A stretch of DNA of 64,000 nucleotides from Anaeramoeba ignava (taxonomy: Eukaryota > Metamonada > Anaeramoebidae), in contig JAPDFW010000071.1 in the NCBI GenBank assembly GCA_028826165.1, positions 186,001-250,000 of the forward strand. The letters run 5' to 3'. The position numbers and the translations under genes were made by a program. Numbering within the stretch: the stretch's first letter is position 1; each line of letters begins with the position of its first letter. The notes under the pieces were generated by a model. That model was not told where the DNA came from. It ran no database searches and worked only from the letters and a program-made list of their open reading frames with translations. Positions 45,415 to 56,500 of the stretch are shown here, piece by piece.

Positions 45415-48400
45415 ATGACTCAAATTGAACAATGGGAAACAATTCCATTAGATGATCCAATAAAAAAAAAATTCAAATTAAAAAATCCCTTTAACAAATC
45501 AGAATCATCACAATTAGGACAACAAACACAAACTCAAAACACAGAACAATCACGAATACAAACAAATAAAGACACACAAAGATTTGTGATTGATTTCCCC
45601 AAAAAATATCAAGAAAAAGTGCAAGAAAATAACTCAAAAGAAAGGATGATTTTACTTCAAAATGAAGATAAATATAGCTCAATTTTTACTGAATTATTAG
45701 ATTCACTTGAACCTCGATTTTTATCACAAATTCCAATTCTTTCAACAAAAACAGAATCATCAAAAAAAACAACATCATCAACTACTCCAAATCAACCAAC
45801 AGATAATCTTGATTTTATAATAGAATCTATTGATTCGTTGAACAAAAACCAACCTCTTCATTTCAAAACTGATTCTTCTTTAAATTTTCCTTCTATTGAA
45901 AATGATAACCAATCTTTAGATAAAGACACCTCAGAAATTCAGAACGAACTTTTAACCCCAAAAGAAATTAATCAGGAACCAAGTTTTCCTAAATTTGATG
46001 AGTCTTTTTCGCCTCTTCATGATGACAATTCTAATTATGATTCAGATACTAAAAGAAGTTCTTCGAATGTTGCTGAAAAAATTTCAGTTCCTGACTTTTC
46101 AAATTTAAAGAATCAAAATGAAAATCAAAATGAAAATCAGAATCAAAATCAAATTCAAAATCAAAATCAAAATCAAAATCAAAATCAAAATGAAAATCAG
46201 AATCAAAATCAAAATCAAATTCAAAATCAGAATCAAAATCAAAATCAAAATCAAAATCAAAATCAAAATCAAAATGAAAATCAAATTGAAAATCAAATTG
46301 AAAATCAAAATCAAAATGAGCCTGATCCTCTTGAAGATAAATTTAACAAAATTGACAGTAAAATTCAAAATTCAAAACTCAAAACTTAAAATTCAAAATT
46401 TAAAATTCAAAATTTTTTAGAATCTCAAACAACAAATTCATATGAATTTATCAACAAATTTAACAAAAACTTTAACGAAGCAATTCACGAAATGATTATA
46501 AATCATCAAATTCCAAATTATCCAAGTGCTGTTGCTGAATTATTATTTAATTTAAATAATTTAAATCATGATCAATTACTCCAATATTTTATGTCGATGT
46601 AAACATATTTTTTAAAGATTTATTTAAAGATTTATTTACAAATTTATTTACAAATTTATTTATAGATTTATTTATAAAATTATTTATAAAATTTATTTAA
46701 AGATTTATTTATAAATTTATTATAAATTTATTTATAAATTTATTTACAGATTTATTTAAAAATTTATTTATAGATTTATTTATAAATTTATTTATAGATT
46801 TATTTAAAGATTTATTTATAAATTTATTTAAAAATTTATTTACAAATTTATTTATAAAATTATTTACAAAATTATTTATAAATTTATTTATAAATTTATT
46901 TACAAATTTATTTATAAATTTATTTAAAGATTTATTTATAAATTTATTTAAAGATTTATTTATAGATTTATTTAAAGATTTATTTAAAGATTTATTTATA
47001 AATTTATTTACAAATTTATTTATAAATTTATTTAAAGATTTATTTATAGATTTATTTAAAGATTTATTTACAAATTTATTTACAAATTTATTTAAAAATT
47101 TATTTACAAATTTATTTATAAAATTTATTTATAGATTTATTTATAGATTTATTTATAGATTTATTTAAAAATTTATTTATAAAATTTATTTATAGATTTA
47201 TTTATAGATTTATTTATAAAATTATTTATAAATTTATTTATAAATTTATTTATAAATTTATTTAAAGATTTATTTATAAATTATTTACAAATTTATTTAT
47301 AGATTTATTTACAAATTTATTTATAAAATTATTTATAAATTTATTTATAAATTTATTTAAGATTTATTTATTTATAAATTTATTTAAAAAGATTTATTTA
47401 TAGATTTATTTAACAAATTTATAAATTTATTTAAAATTTATTTATAAATTTATTTATATAAATTTATTTATAAATTATTTATAAATTTATTTATAGATTT
47501 ATTTATAAATTTATTTACAAATTTATTTACAAATTATTTATAGATTTATTTATAAATTTATTTAAAGATTTATTTATAAATTTATTTAAAGATTTATTTA
47601 TAAAATTATTTATAAATTTATTTACAAATTTATTTATAAATTTATTTTATTTAAAGATTTATTTTAAAGATTTATTTAAAGATTTATTTAAAGATTTATT
47701 TAAAAGATTTATTTAAAAATTTATTTAAAAATTTATTTAAAGATTTATTTAAAGATTTATTTATAAATTTATTTACAAATTTATTTATAAAATTATTTAA
47801 AAATTTATTTATAAAATTATTTAAAAATTTATTTATAAATTTATTTAAAATTTATTTATAAATTTATTTAAAAATTTATTTATAAATTTATTTAAAATTT
47901 ATTTATAAATTTATTTATAAATTTATTTATAAATTTATTTAAAGATTTATTTATAAAATTATTTAAAGATTTATTTATAAATTTATAAATTTATTTTCAT
48001 AAAAAAAAGTTCGGAATTTAATCAACAAGTTTTCAAAGCATTTACTCGTCTTTTTAATTTCACAGAAAAACCTATTGACGAAGCATTCACGTAAAAAAAA
48101 ATACACAATTAAACATTTTATACAAATTTGTTTATATCTATAAATTAAATACAAATTTATTTATATCTATAAATTAAATACAAATTTGATTTATATCTAT
48201 AAATTAAATACAAATTTGTTTATATCTATAAATTAAATACAAATTTGTTTATATCTATAAATTAAATATATTCAATTAGTATCTTTTTTTCTAAAATGGG
48301 ATTTCCAAAAGAACAAGAAAGTATTAAATTCTTACTACAAGAATTTTTACAAAGATATACTTCTCAATTTACTCCTCAAGGTTATAAAACAATTATTTTC

Positions 48401-49264
48401 AAACTTATATAATCATTTAAAAACAATTTCTATTTAAAACATTTTTCCTTCTTATTAAAACAGAAAATCATTTTCTATTGATAAAAATTTTGGAACTTCA
48501 TATTGAATTACATATTAAGCAATATAATTCAAAACCAACTCGTGCAAGTTTCATTAAATCTTTTCAAGAAGCTAATCACAACTTTTCTTTTTCAGAACGT
48601 TTTCTTTCTGAAATGTATGATCGAGTTTCACAGAAGGGATTACAAATCCAAAACACAAGTAAAAAAATGATGAAACTCGATTTATTTCCTTGTCTAAAAA
48701 AAGGAAATATGACAAAACAAGTAACTTTATTCACTTTATATGATTTCTTATTATCCAAAACAAAAATATTAATAATAATATTTAATCTTAACTTTTTTTT
48801 TTTTTTGGATACTATAATTGATAAAAGGGAGGAAGAATTAAAAATTGGAAGAAAAGGTGGATTGTTCTTAGTTATCAAACTCTCTCTTATTTTAAAAATG
48901 ATAAAGTATTTCTTGTTTAAATTAAAAAAAAAAATCAAATCAAATCAAATAAAAAATATTCAAATTTTCCTTCTTTTATTTAAAGAGCGATACTCCTTGT
49001 GGTTTTATCAATATGGAAAATGTTCATGTTTCTCGTCTCGAAGAAAATAAACGTAAAAAAAATGTTAAATTTAGTATCCAACTTACTCCAAAACAAGGAA
49101 AAAAAATTAATGGAGCTAAAATCAATTCAAAAGGAAAAATTATTTCAGGAAATCATTCAAAATATATTTTCTTTGTTTCTTCTGAAAAAGAAAGAGAGGA
49201 TTGGATTTCTGCAATTCAATTTATTGCTGATTTTGATTTACTTCAAATTTTACAAAAACTTTAA
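45415..49264 (+). CDS. Cytohesin-like Arf-GEF (Sec7-PH)
   Basis: Seven exons: 45415-46357, 46421-46598, 48010-48090, 48280-48380, 48464-48720, 48828-48905, 48986-49264 (1917 nt, 638 aa). All introns are GT-AG and every phase matches. The N-terminal 310 residues are disordered with a (QN)n/(EN)n tract. The Sec7 domain runs through exons 3-5: FTRLFNFTEKPIDEAF, FFSKMGFPKEQESIKFLLQE, then ILELHIELHIKQ and FSERFLSEMYDRVSQKG. The glutamate finger of FRLPGE aligns with E of GFPKE, but the usual LNTDLH motif is LHIELH, so activity may be altered. The PH domain (exons 5-7) has MTKQ-GGRIKNWKKRWIVL, like the phosphoinositide-binding GGRVKTWKRRWF of cytohesins, then GFINMENVHV and EKEREDWISAIQ. Such proteins activate Arf GTPases at membranes. 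Intron 2 is 1411 nt of satellite. Confidence 0.85.
46113..46314 (+). repeat. Coding CAAAAT hexamer tract (QN/EN)
   Basis: CAAAAT/GAAAAT/CAAATT hexamers encode QN, EN and QI dipeptides in the disordered N-terminus of the Sec7-PH protein. Confidence 0.9.
46599..48009 (+). repeat. 1.4-kb satellite intron (TTTATTTATAAA-type)
   Basis: About 110 imperfect 12-13-nt units (TTTATTTATAAA, TTTATTTAAAGA, TTTATTTACAAA) lie between TCGAT|GTAAAC and AAAAG|TTCGG. It is the second intron of the Sec7-PH gene, just before the Sec7 domain. Confidence 0.85.
48091..48279 (+). repeat. 189-nt intron with 29-nt repeats
   Basis: Five tandem copies of a unit starting TACAAATTTGTTTATATC and ending CTATAAATTAAA lie within the third Sec7-PH intron (TTCAC|GTAAAA to AATTAG|TATC). 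Confidence 0.8.
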
Positions 49265-49348
49265 GTTTAACTTTAGTTTTGATTTTGATTTTAAATTTAA
49301 GCAAAAAAACATAATAAAAAAATGGAAAACAAAAAGAAAATCATTTCT

Positions 49349-50988
49349 TTATTTAAACATCCTCACTATTTCAATAAACATTAAATAATCACCAATGATA
49401 ATCAACAGATAAATCAAACTAAATGAGACAATAAAATGAGTTTTAATCTCAGAAAAAATAATGAATAGAATTTCTTGAGCAAGCAATATTCCTGAAATTA
49501 CAAAAGAAGCATAAGTAATTTGTCTGTTTTTCAAAGATAAACTCCAGAAAGAAACAAAGTTCAACAAAATCAACGGAATAAAAACAACAAAATAATGCCA
49601 ATTAGTTGTTCCTTCAATTCTCAAAGAAAGAAAAATAACAAACAAAGCCCAACAAACAGAAGCAAATAGAAAACAGTGAGAAACAAATGAGAGAATTGGA
49701 TTTCGATAATAATGAAGAAAAACACTTGCTAGATACAAAGGAATGCACATTATTAATGAAGGAACAAGCACAGCAATCCAAGACCAATCAATAAACCCAT
49801 CTACTCTCAATCCTATCAGCAAAATCTGAATCCAAACTAAAACTATCAGTGAAATCACTATTCTTGGGTTGGATTCACTTCTTTTCCCAGAATAAGAAAT
49901 CAGTCGCTCAAATTCTTTTCTTTGGGTGAAGAACTCGAATATGAACAAAATCATCAATCCAAACAAGGGGAGAAGAAGCGGTATGCTCAGCAATGTGACT
50001 TTGGTATCTGTTTTGCATTCAACTTTGATTGAAAGGAGAATGAAATGAATCGTTAATCCAAGTGCAATAAACAATCCCGATATTGCATACCAATAGTGGT
50101 TGTTTTGATTACTATATCGTTCATTTTGAGCAAATAGATATTTCTCTGATTTGAATTCCATAATTTCTTTTTCTTTTTGGTTTCTCTTTCGAATTCTTTC
50201 TTGCATTGATTTTTTGTTCTTTTTTATCAATTCACGAATTTTTCTTGCTTTGTCAATCATTTCTTCTTTGGGGTTTTCCAACAAATGAATATATTGGATT
50301 CTTTGCTTGTTTGTTGATATTTTGACTGGAATTATAATTTCGTTTTCATCTCGAGTTATTGATTCATCCCATTGGTTGTTATTGAAGTGTTTTTTCATAA
50401 TTTTTTCCTTTTTTTCTTTTTGTTTCTTGAAATATTTGTGACTCAAATTCGGGAAATTTGGGTCTTGTTTTTGCATTAAAAGTTTTTGGATCTCTTGTTT
50501 GATTAATGTTTGGAATCCAACCACTTCATTTTGTTGTGTTTGGTGGTTAAACATTGTTTCAAAATGATCAGAAATGAAATATTTTTGATGGTTTTGGGCA
50601 ATTTTTCTCCAAGTTTGTTGATCTTCTGAAAGTTGTTTGAAACTATAACAAGTTGACCCCAATCTAATAAAATCACCAGGAGATAAATATTGACAAATTT
50701 CTAACAAAACTATTTATTATTTATATTTTTTAATTTGATTTTTAATTTGATTTTTAATTTGATTTTTAATTTGATTTTATTTTACTTTCTTGAGGAAGTT
50801 TGTTTAAAATTAAATTTGGTTTTTGGTGTTCGGATTAAATTATTTGAAGGTTTAATGAAATTCCCTCTTTTTAATAATTCGTAACTTTCTTCAGGAAATA
50901 ATACAACTCCTTTGTTTTTAAAGATATCTAATTCAATCGAAAAAGAATAATTTGTTTGTTTTGTAAATGTTGAATATGTATTCGTCAT
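49349..50988 (-). CDS. F-box protein with TMEM185-like multipass membrane domain
   Basis: Two exons on the minus strand: 50886-50988 and 49349-50709 (1464 nt, 487 aa). The junction GAAGAAA|GTTACG to AAATAG|TTTTG (phase 1, 176-nt intron) creates a canonical F-box: LFPEE-ILLEICQYLSPGDF, IRLGSTCYSFKQL, QQTWRKIA. The F-box should bind SKP1 in an SCF ubiquitin ligase. A basic helical stretch follows, then about eight hydrophobic helices with repeated signatures LRVDGFIDWSWIAVLVP and LRIEGTTNWHYFVVFIP, typical of the TMEM185 / Fragile-X-F family (Tmemb_185A). The enzyme complex would thus be anchored in a membrane. An alternative first-exon reading that runs on to 50782 destroys the F-box frame. 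Divergent from the SANT gene. Confidence 0.8.
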
Positions 50989-52955
50989 TTTAAAAAGAAA
51001 AAAAAAATGAAAGAAAAAAAAAGATAATTTTTTTATTAATTTTTTCTTTTCCAAATATTAAAAAACATTAAATTTAAATTTAAATCTAAATCTAAATCTA
51101 AATCTAAATCTAAATTTGAATCTAAATCTAAATCTAAATCTAAATCTAAATCTAAATCTAAATCCAAATCTAAATCTTTTCTTTCAATTTAAATATAAAT
51201 CTTTTCCTTCAATTTATTTATAAATATTTTCCTTCAATTTATTTATAAATCTTTTCTTTCAATTTAGATATAAATCTTTTTCTTCAATTTAGATATAAAT
51301 CTTTTCCTTCAATTTATTTAAATTTTCTTTTAATTTAAATATAAATCTTTTCTTTCAATTTAGATATAAATCTTTTCTTTCAATTTAAATATAAATCTTT
51401 TCTTTCAATTTAAATATAAATCTTTTCTTTTAATTTAAATATAAATCTTTTCTTTTAATTTAAATATAAATCTTTTTCTTTCAATTTATTTATAAATCTT
51501 TTCTTTTAATTTATTTATAAATCTTTTCCTTCAATTTAAATATAAATCTTTTCCTTCAATTTAAATATAAATCTTTTCTTTCAATTTAAATATAAATCTT
51601 TTCCTTTCAATTTAAATATAAATCTTTTCTTTCAATTTAAATATAAATCTTTTCTTTCAATTTATTTATAAATCTTTTTCTTTAATTTATTTATAAATCT
51701 TTTTCTTCAATTTAAATATAAATCTTTTCTTTTAATTTAAATATAAATCTTTTCTTCAATTTAGATATAAATCTTTTCTTTTAATTTATTTAAATTTTCT
51801 TTCAATTTAAATATAAATCTTTTTCTTTCAATTTAGATATAAATCTTTTTCTTTTAATTTAAATATAAATCTTTTTCTTCAATTTAAATATAAATATTCT
51901 TTCATTTTATTTAAATATTCTTTCAATTTAGATATAAATCTTTTTCTTTCAATTTAAATATAAATCTTTTTCTTTAATTTAAATATAAATCTTTTCTTTT
52001 AATTTATTTAAATATTCTTTCAATTTAGATATAAATCTTTTTCTTTCAATTTAAATATAAATCTTTTTCTTTTAATTTAAATATAAATCTTTTCCTTCAA
52101 TTTAGATATAAATCTTTTCTTTTAATTTATTTATAAATTTTTTCCTTCAATTTAGATATAAATCTTTTCTTTTAATTTAAATATAAATTTTTTCCTTCAA
52201 TTTAGATATAAATCTTTTTCTTCAATTTATTTAAATATTCTTTCAATTTAGATATAAATCTTTTCTTTAATTTATTTAAATTTAAATCTTTTTCTTCAAT
52301 TTAGATATAAATCTATTCCTTCAATTTATTTAAATTTTCCTTCAATTTAGATATAAATCTTTTCTTTCAATTTATTTAAATATTCTTTCAATTTAGATAT
52401 AAATCTTTTCCTTTCAATTTAAATATAAATCTTTTCCTTTCAATTTAAATATAAATATTCTTTCAATTTAGATATAAATCTTTTCCTTTAATTTAAATAT
52501 AAATCTTTTCCTTTAATTTAGATATAAATCTTTTCTTTCAATTTATTTAAATTTTCTTTCATTTAATTTAAATATAAATCTTTTCTTTCAATTTATTTAA
52601 ATATTCTTTTAATTTAGATATAAATCTTCTCTTCAATTTATATATAAATATTTTCCTTTAAATTTAAATATAAATCTTTCCTTTAAATTTAAATATAAAT
52701 CTTTCCTTCAATTTAAATATAAATCTATTCTTTAATTTATTTATAAATCTTTTTCTTCAATTTAAATATAAATCTTTTCTTTCAATTTATTTAAATATTC
52801 TTTCAATTTAAATATAAATCTATTCTTTAATTTATTTAAATTTTCTTTAAATTCATTTTGAAATTGTTAAATTTATTTTGTAAAAAAAAATGAAAATGAA
52901 AAAAATGAAAAATTTATTTTTTCTCATTTTTCCATTTTTGTTATTTCAAAAATTA
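50989..52955. repeat. 1.8-kb intergenic minisatellite (TCTTTTCTTTCAATTTAAAT-type)
   Basis: It lies between divergent genes. 51065-51175 is a TAAATC hexamer run. About 51180-52860 is some 70 units of roughly 24-25 nt beginning TCTTTTCTTTCAATTTAAAT with variants CCTTC, TTTAGATATAAA and TTATTTATAAA. The outer edges hold T-rich promoter words for each gene (e.g. TTTTTCTCATTTTTCC before 52956). No coding sequence is seen. Confidence 0.8.
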
Positions 52956-53334
52956 ATGAATTGGACAAAAGAAGAAGAAGACATATTTATGGAAAAGTAA
53001 AATTAATTCGAAAATAAATAATTCAAAATATAAATTAAAATCCTTTTCCTTTTAAATAAAAAGAATTTTGATCTATTATAAAAATTTTTCAAAAATTGCA
53101 TCATTTCTTCCAGAAAAAACATCAAAAGATGTAGTTGCATATTATTATCTTAACAAAAAAAAGCTTAATTTGAAAGAAAAAGTTAAATCAAAAGCACCTT
53201 ATTTACTTAAAGCAAAAACAAAAATTACTCAAGAAGGTCCTCCTCATCCTCAACAAAGAAAAAAAATTCCAGAAGATGAAAAAGAAATTAAACCAAAGAA
53301 ATCACGAAAAAGAAATTTACACGATCAGAACTGA
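52956..53334 (+). CDS. Small SANT-domain protein (103 aa)
   Basis: Two exons: 52956-52996 and 53064-53334 (67-nt intron GAAAA|GTAAAA to AAAAG|AATTTT, phase 2). Together they form a complete SANT/Myb-like domain: MNWTKEEEDIFMEK-ILIYY, then KNFSKIASFLPEKTSKDVV and AYYYLNKKK. This is the NCoR/MIER-like subtype seen in histone deacetylase co-repressor complexes. A basic C-terminal tail (KPKKSRKRNLHDQN) ends in TGA. The second exon alone has no ATG, so the first exon is needed. The partner and target are unknown; it may be a stand-alone module or a 5' fragment of a larger ancestral gene. Confidence 0.8.
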
Positions 53335-53528
53335 AAAGTTAAGAGATAATCTTTTCTATTCTTCTTCTTCTTCTTCTTCTTCTTTAAAAATTTTGGATAT
53401 AATCAGAATAAAAATCATTTTAAAAGAAAACAAAAGAAAGATTTACTTTTTTTTTTTGTTATTATTTTAGAAAATTAAAATCAAAAATTAAAATTCATTT
53501 TTTTTTTTTGAAAATTTTTTAATTTTAA

Positions 53529-56500
53529 ATGCTCAAATTAATAATCACTTCCATTTTAAATAAATACTTAAAACAATACATTCGATTAAATCGTGATCAA
53601 CTTAAAATTAAATATCTGCAAGGAGATGTCTCTTTACAAAATATAGAAATTAAAAAAAATGCTTTGGATTTTTTAAGCTTACCTTTGGAAATTAAAAATG
53701 GGTTTGTTGGCTCTCTGCATGCTTGCTTTCCTTGGAATAATCTCAATTCAGAACAAACAATAATAGAACTTAAAAAAGTTTATATTATTGGAAAACCAAA
53801 ACAAAATTTCCAAATAAAGCTAAAAGATCCAAAAAAAATTCAAATGAAAAAGAATCAAAAACTGGCAAATTGGGACAAGGAAAAAGAAACAAAAATTAAA
53901 CAAGAAAAAAAAAATCAGAAATTGGAAGAAAAAGAAAAAAGAAAACAAAATAAAAATAAAAATAACAAAAATAAAAATAAAAATAAAAATAACCGAAAAG
54001 AAAAATTAAGTGCACTTGCAAAAGTAAATCGGAATATCAGAGTTTCCATTGTTGATTTCTATCTCGGTTATGAAGGTGAATTGAATGGAATAAACTTTTC
54101 ATTTGGAATGCAATTTGATGAACTTACTGCAGAATCTGCAGATTTAGATTGGAATCCTCAATTAATTACTAAAGAAACAGAATTTATTAACAAAATCATT
54201 CATTTCAAGCAATTCTCCATTTTTTGTGATTTATTGCCTCAAAATCAACAAACCCATTTATTCAATTCCCAAAATTTTCTTCAATCAATAGAAGAACGTA
54301 AAAAAAGAAATCATCAATACATCATCAAAAAAATGGATCTTTCTGTTAAGTTGCATTACAAATTAGATGAATATCCCGTTTTATTAACAAAGAAACAACC
54401 CAAATATACATTTAATGTTGATCTCGCAGATTTGATAATAAATATCAACAAAATACAATTGAATCTCTTTCTCCAAATTTACGATTTGACATTACGTTTG
54501 TGGAAAAAAGAAAAATACAAAGATATTCCTATCCCTTCAAAAAAACCCATTGCTTCAAATAATGATATTTCCAAAAATTGGTGGAAATATATTTTCGATT
54601 GTGCAAAAAGAAACTTACCCCAATATAAAACAGGTGGAAATGCTCATCAATTTTTCCAGAAATTAAAGGACCAAAGAGAATACATAAGTTTATATAAGGA
54701 AAAGCTTAAACTTTCAAAGAAAAAATGGAGAAAAAGTGAAAGCTCAAAAAAAATCCGAATTTTAGAAGAAAAATTAAGTTATGAATTGATTATATTGTAA
54801 ATTTAATCTAATTTAATCTAATTTCATTTAATTTAATCTAATTTAATTTAATCTAATTTTAAAAGGTTTCGATTTCTTGCTGAAGTATTCTTTCATTTTG
54901 GAATTCTTTTGAAAATAATCTTTATTTATTTATTTTTATTTATTTTTATTTATTTTCAGTCAAATTCAAATTCAAATTCAGATTCAAATTCAGATTCAAA
55001 TTCCGAATCAAACTTAAAAGATTATTCTTTAGTTGAATCTATTCAAGATTATCGAAAAACAATGAAAATTCAACAAAAAGAATTACCGGAAGATGTTTGA
55101 TATTATATATTTTATTTATATATTTATTAAATCCATAAATTTTTAACCTATTGTTTATTTTTAAAGTATGAATATTCAATTAGTAAAATCAGTTTAGGAA
55201 ATCTTCAAATTCTCTTGATAAATCAAGAAACCAACTCAAAAAAAGTTCAAAATTTAATTTCTCTTCAAATTCAATCCTTTTCATCTGAAATTCTGTTTCG
55301 ATCAAGATCAAATACTTCCACTTTAATGATTCAATCAATAAGAATTCTTGACCTTTTCACTAAAAATACCTTATATAAAGAAATCATTTATCCCAAAATG
55401 AATAATTCAACAGATAAATTAATCACTTTGGTGTTCAAAACATACATACCAGAAGCTGAACCTTTTTATTCAATTTCGATTGATTCTAATCCTTTAGTAG
55501 CAATTTATAATCCACTTTTGTTTTCACAAATTTGTAAATCAAGATCAATTTCATTTCAAAATAATAAATAATAAATAACAATAACAATAACAAATAAAAA
55601 ATTCTTTAATTAGTAAACTTTTTCACATTTATTGATGAATCTGTAATTTTAAGAAGTTTGCAAAAGCAAAGCCTTAGAAAAAATCCATAAAATTAAAAAA
55701 TCAACTCAAAAAAAAATGAAATTTAAATTTCAAAAACAAAATCCATTAACTTTAGATATGAAAATCCAAGTAAATACAAAAAAAGAAAAAGAAAAAGATT
55801 AATTATTTAATTTAATTAAAACTACTTTTAAAAAAAAAAAATAACCGAAGGCTCCAATTATTCAAGTTCCAGAATTTTTCCACAAACCAGGAAATTCTCT
55901 TATTCTTAATTTTGGACAATTATATCTTCGAAATAATTCAAAAGATAATTCCTTGGATTCCACAAATTCTTTTGAATCAAAACCAACAAAATCATCATCA
56001 CAAATTTTCCTCAACTTAAAAAATGCTCATGCTCTCATTTTTGAAAATCAAGAACAAAAAATAAACTTTGAAGAAAAACAAAATCCTTCAAACTATATTT
56101 TGAATAAATTTAGCATAGATCTAATAATAAATATACCAGAAGATGAAGAAACCCAAACAAAGTAAATGAATTGATTTTGTTTAAAAAAAAAAACAACAAC
56201 AACATATTTATTCATTTATAAATTTTTTTTTCAATTATACGAAGATTATTTGGTAAAATTCCAGTTTTAGATTTGCATTTATCAACCTTGCAATATCCTA
56301 TTTTTATTCATTTAATTGGGCACATTTCAAAATCAATTCAATCAATCATCCAATCAAAAACAACTAAAATTCGACAAATCACGCATTCAAACAAGATTAA
56401 TTTCCAAAAAAAATTAAATATCGACAAAAAGAAATTGGATGAAATAGGATCATACATCGAAATTTTAAGTTTGGAATTTTTACTTCAAATTGCAAAACTC

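Noticed and set aside
48117-48279. Regular 29-nt repeats resembling a CRISPR array
   Set aside because: Units are directly adjacent with no unique spacers, in a eukaryotic intron.
50782-50885. Longer first exon of the F-box gene ending QTSSRK
   Set aside because: Its donor phase does not match the next exon, while GAAA|GTTACG at 50886 matches and creates a canonical F-box.
55614-55769. Alternative VPS13 exon 5 acceptor at 55656 that would avoid a frameshift
   Set aside because: It would remove NFFTFIDESVILRSLQ, which matches the conserved VPS13 block; an extra A near 55669 explains the frame better.
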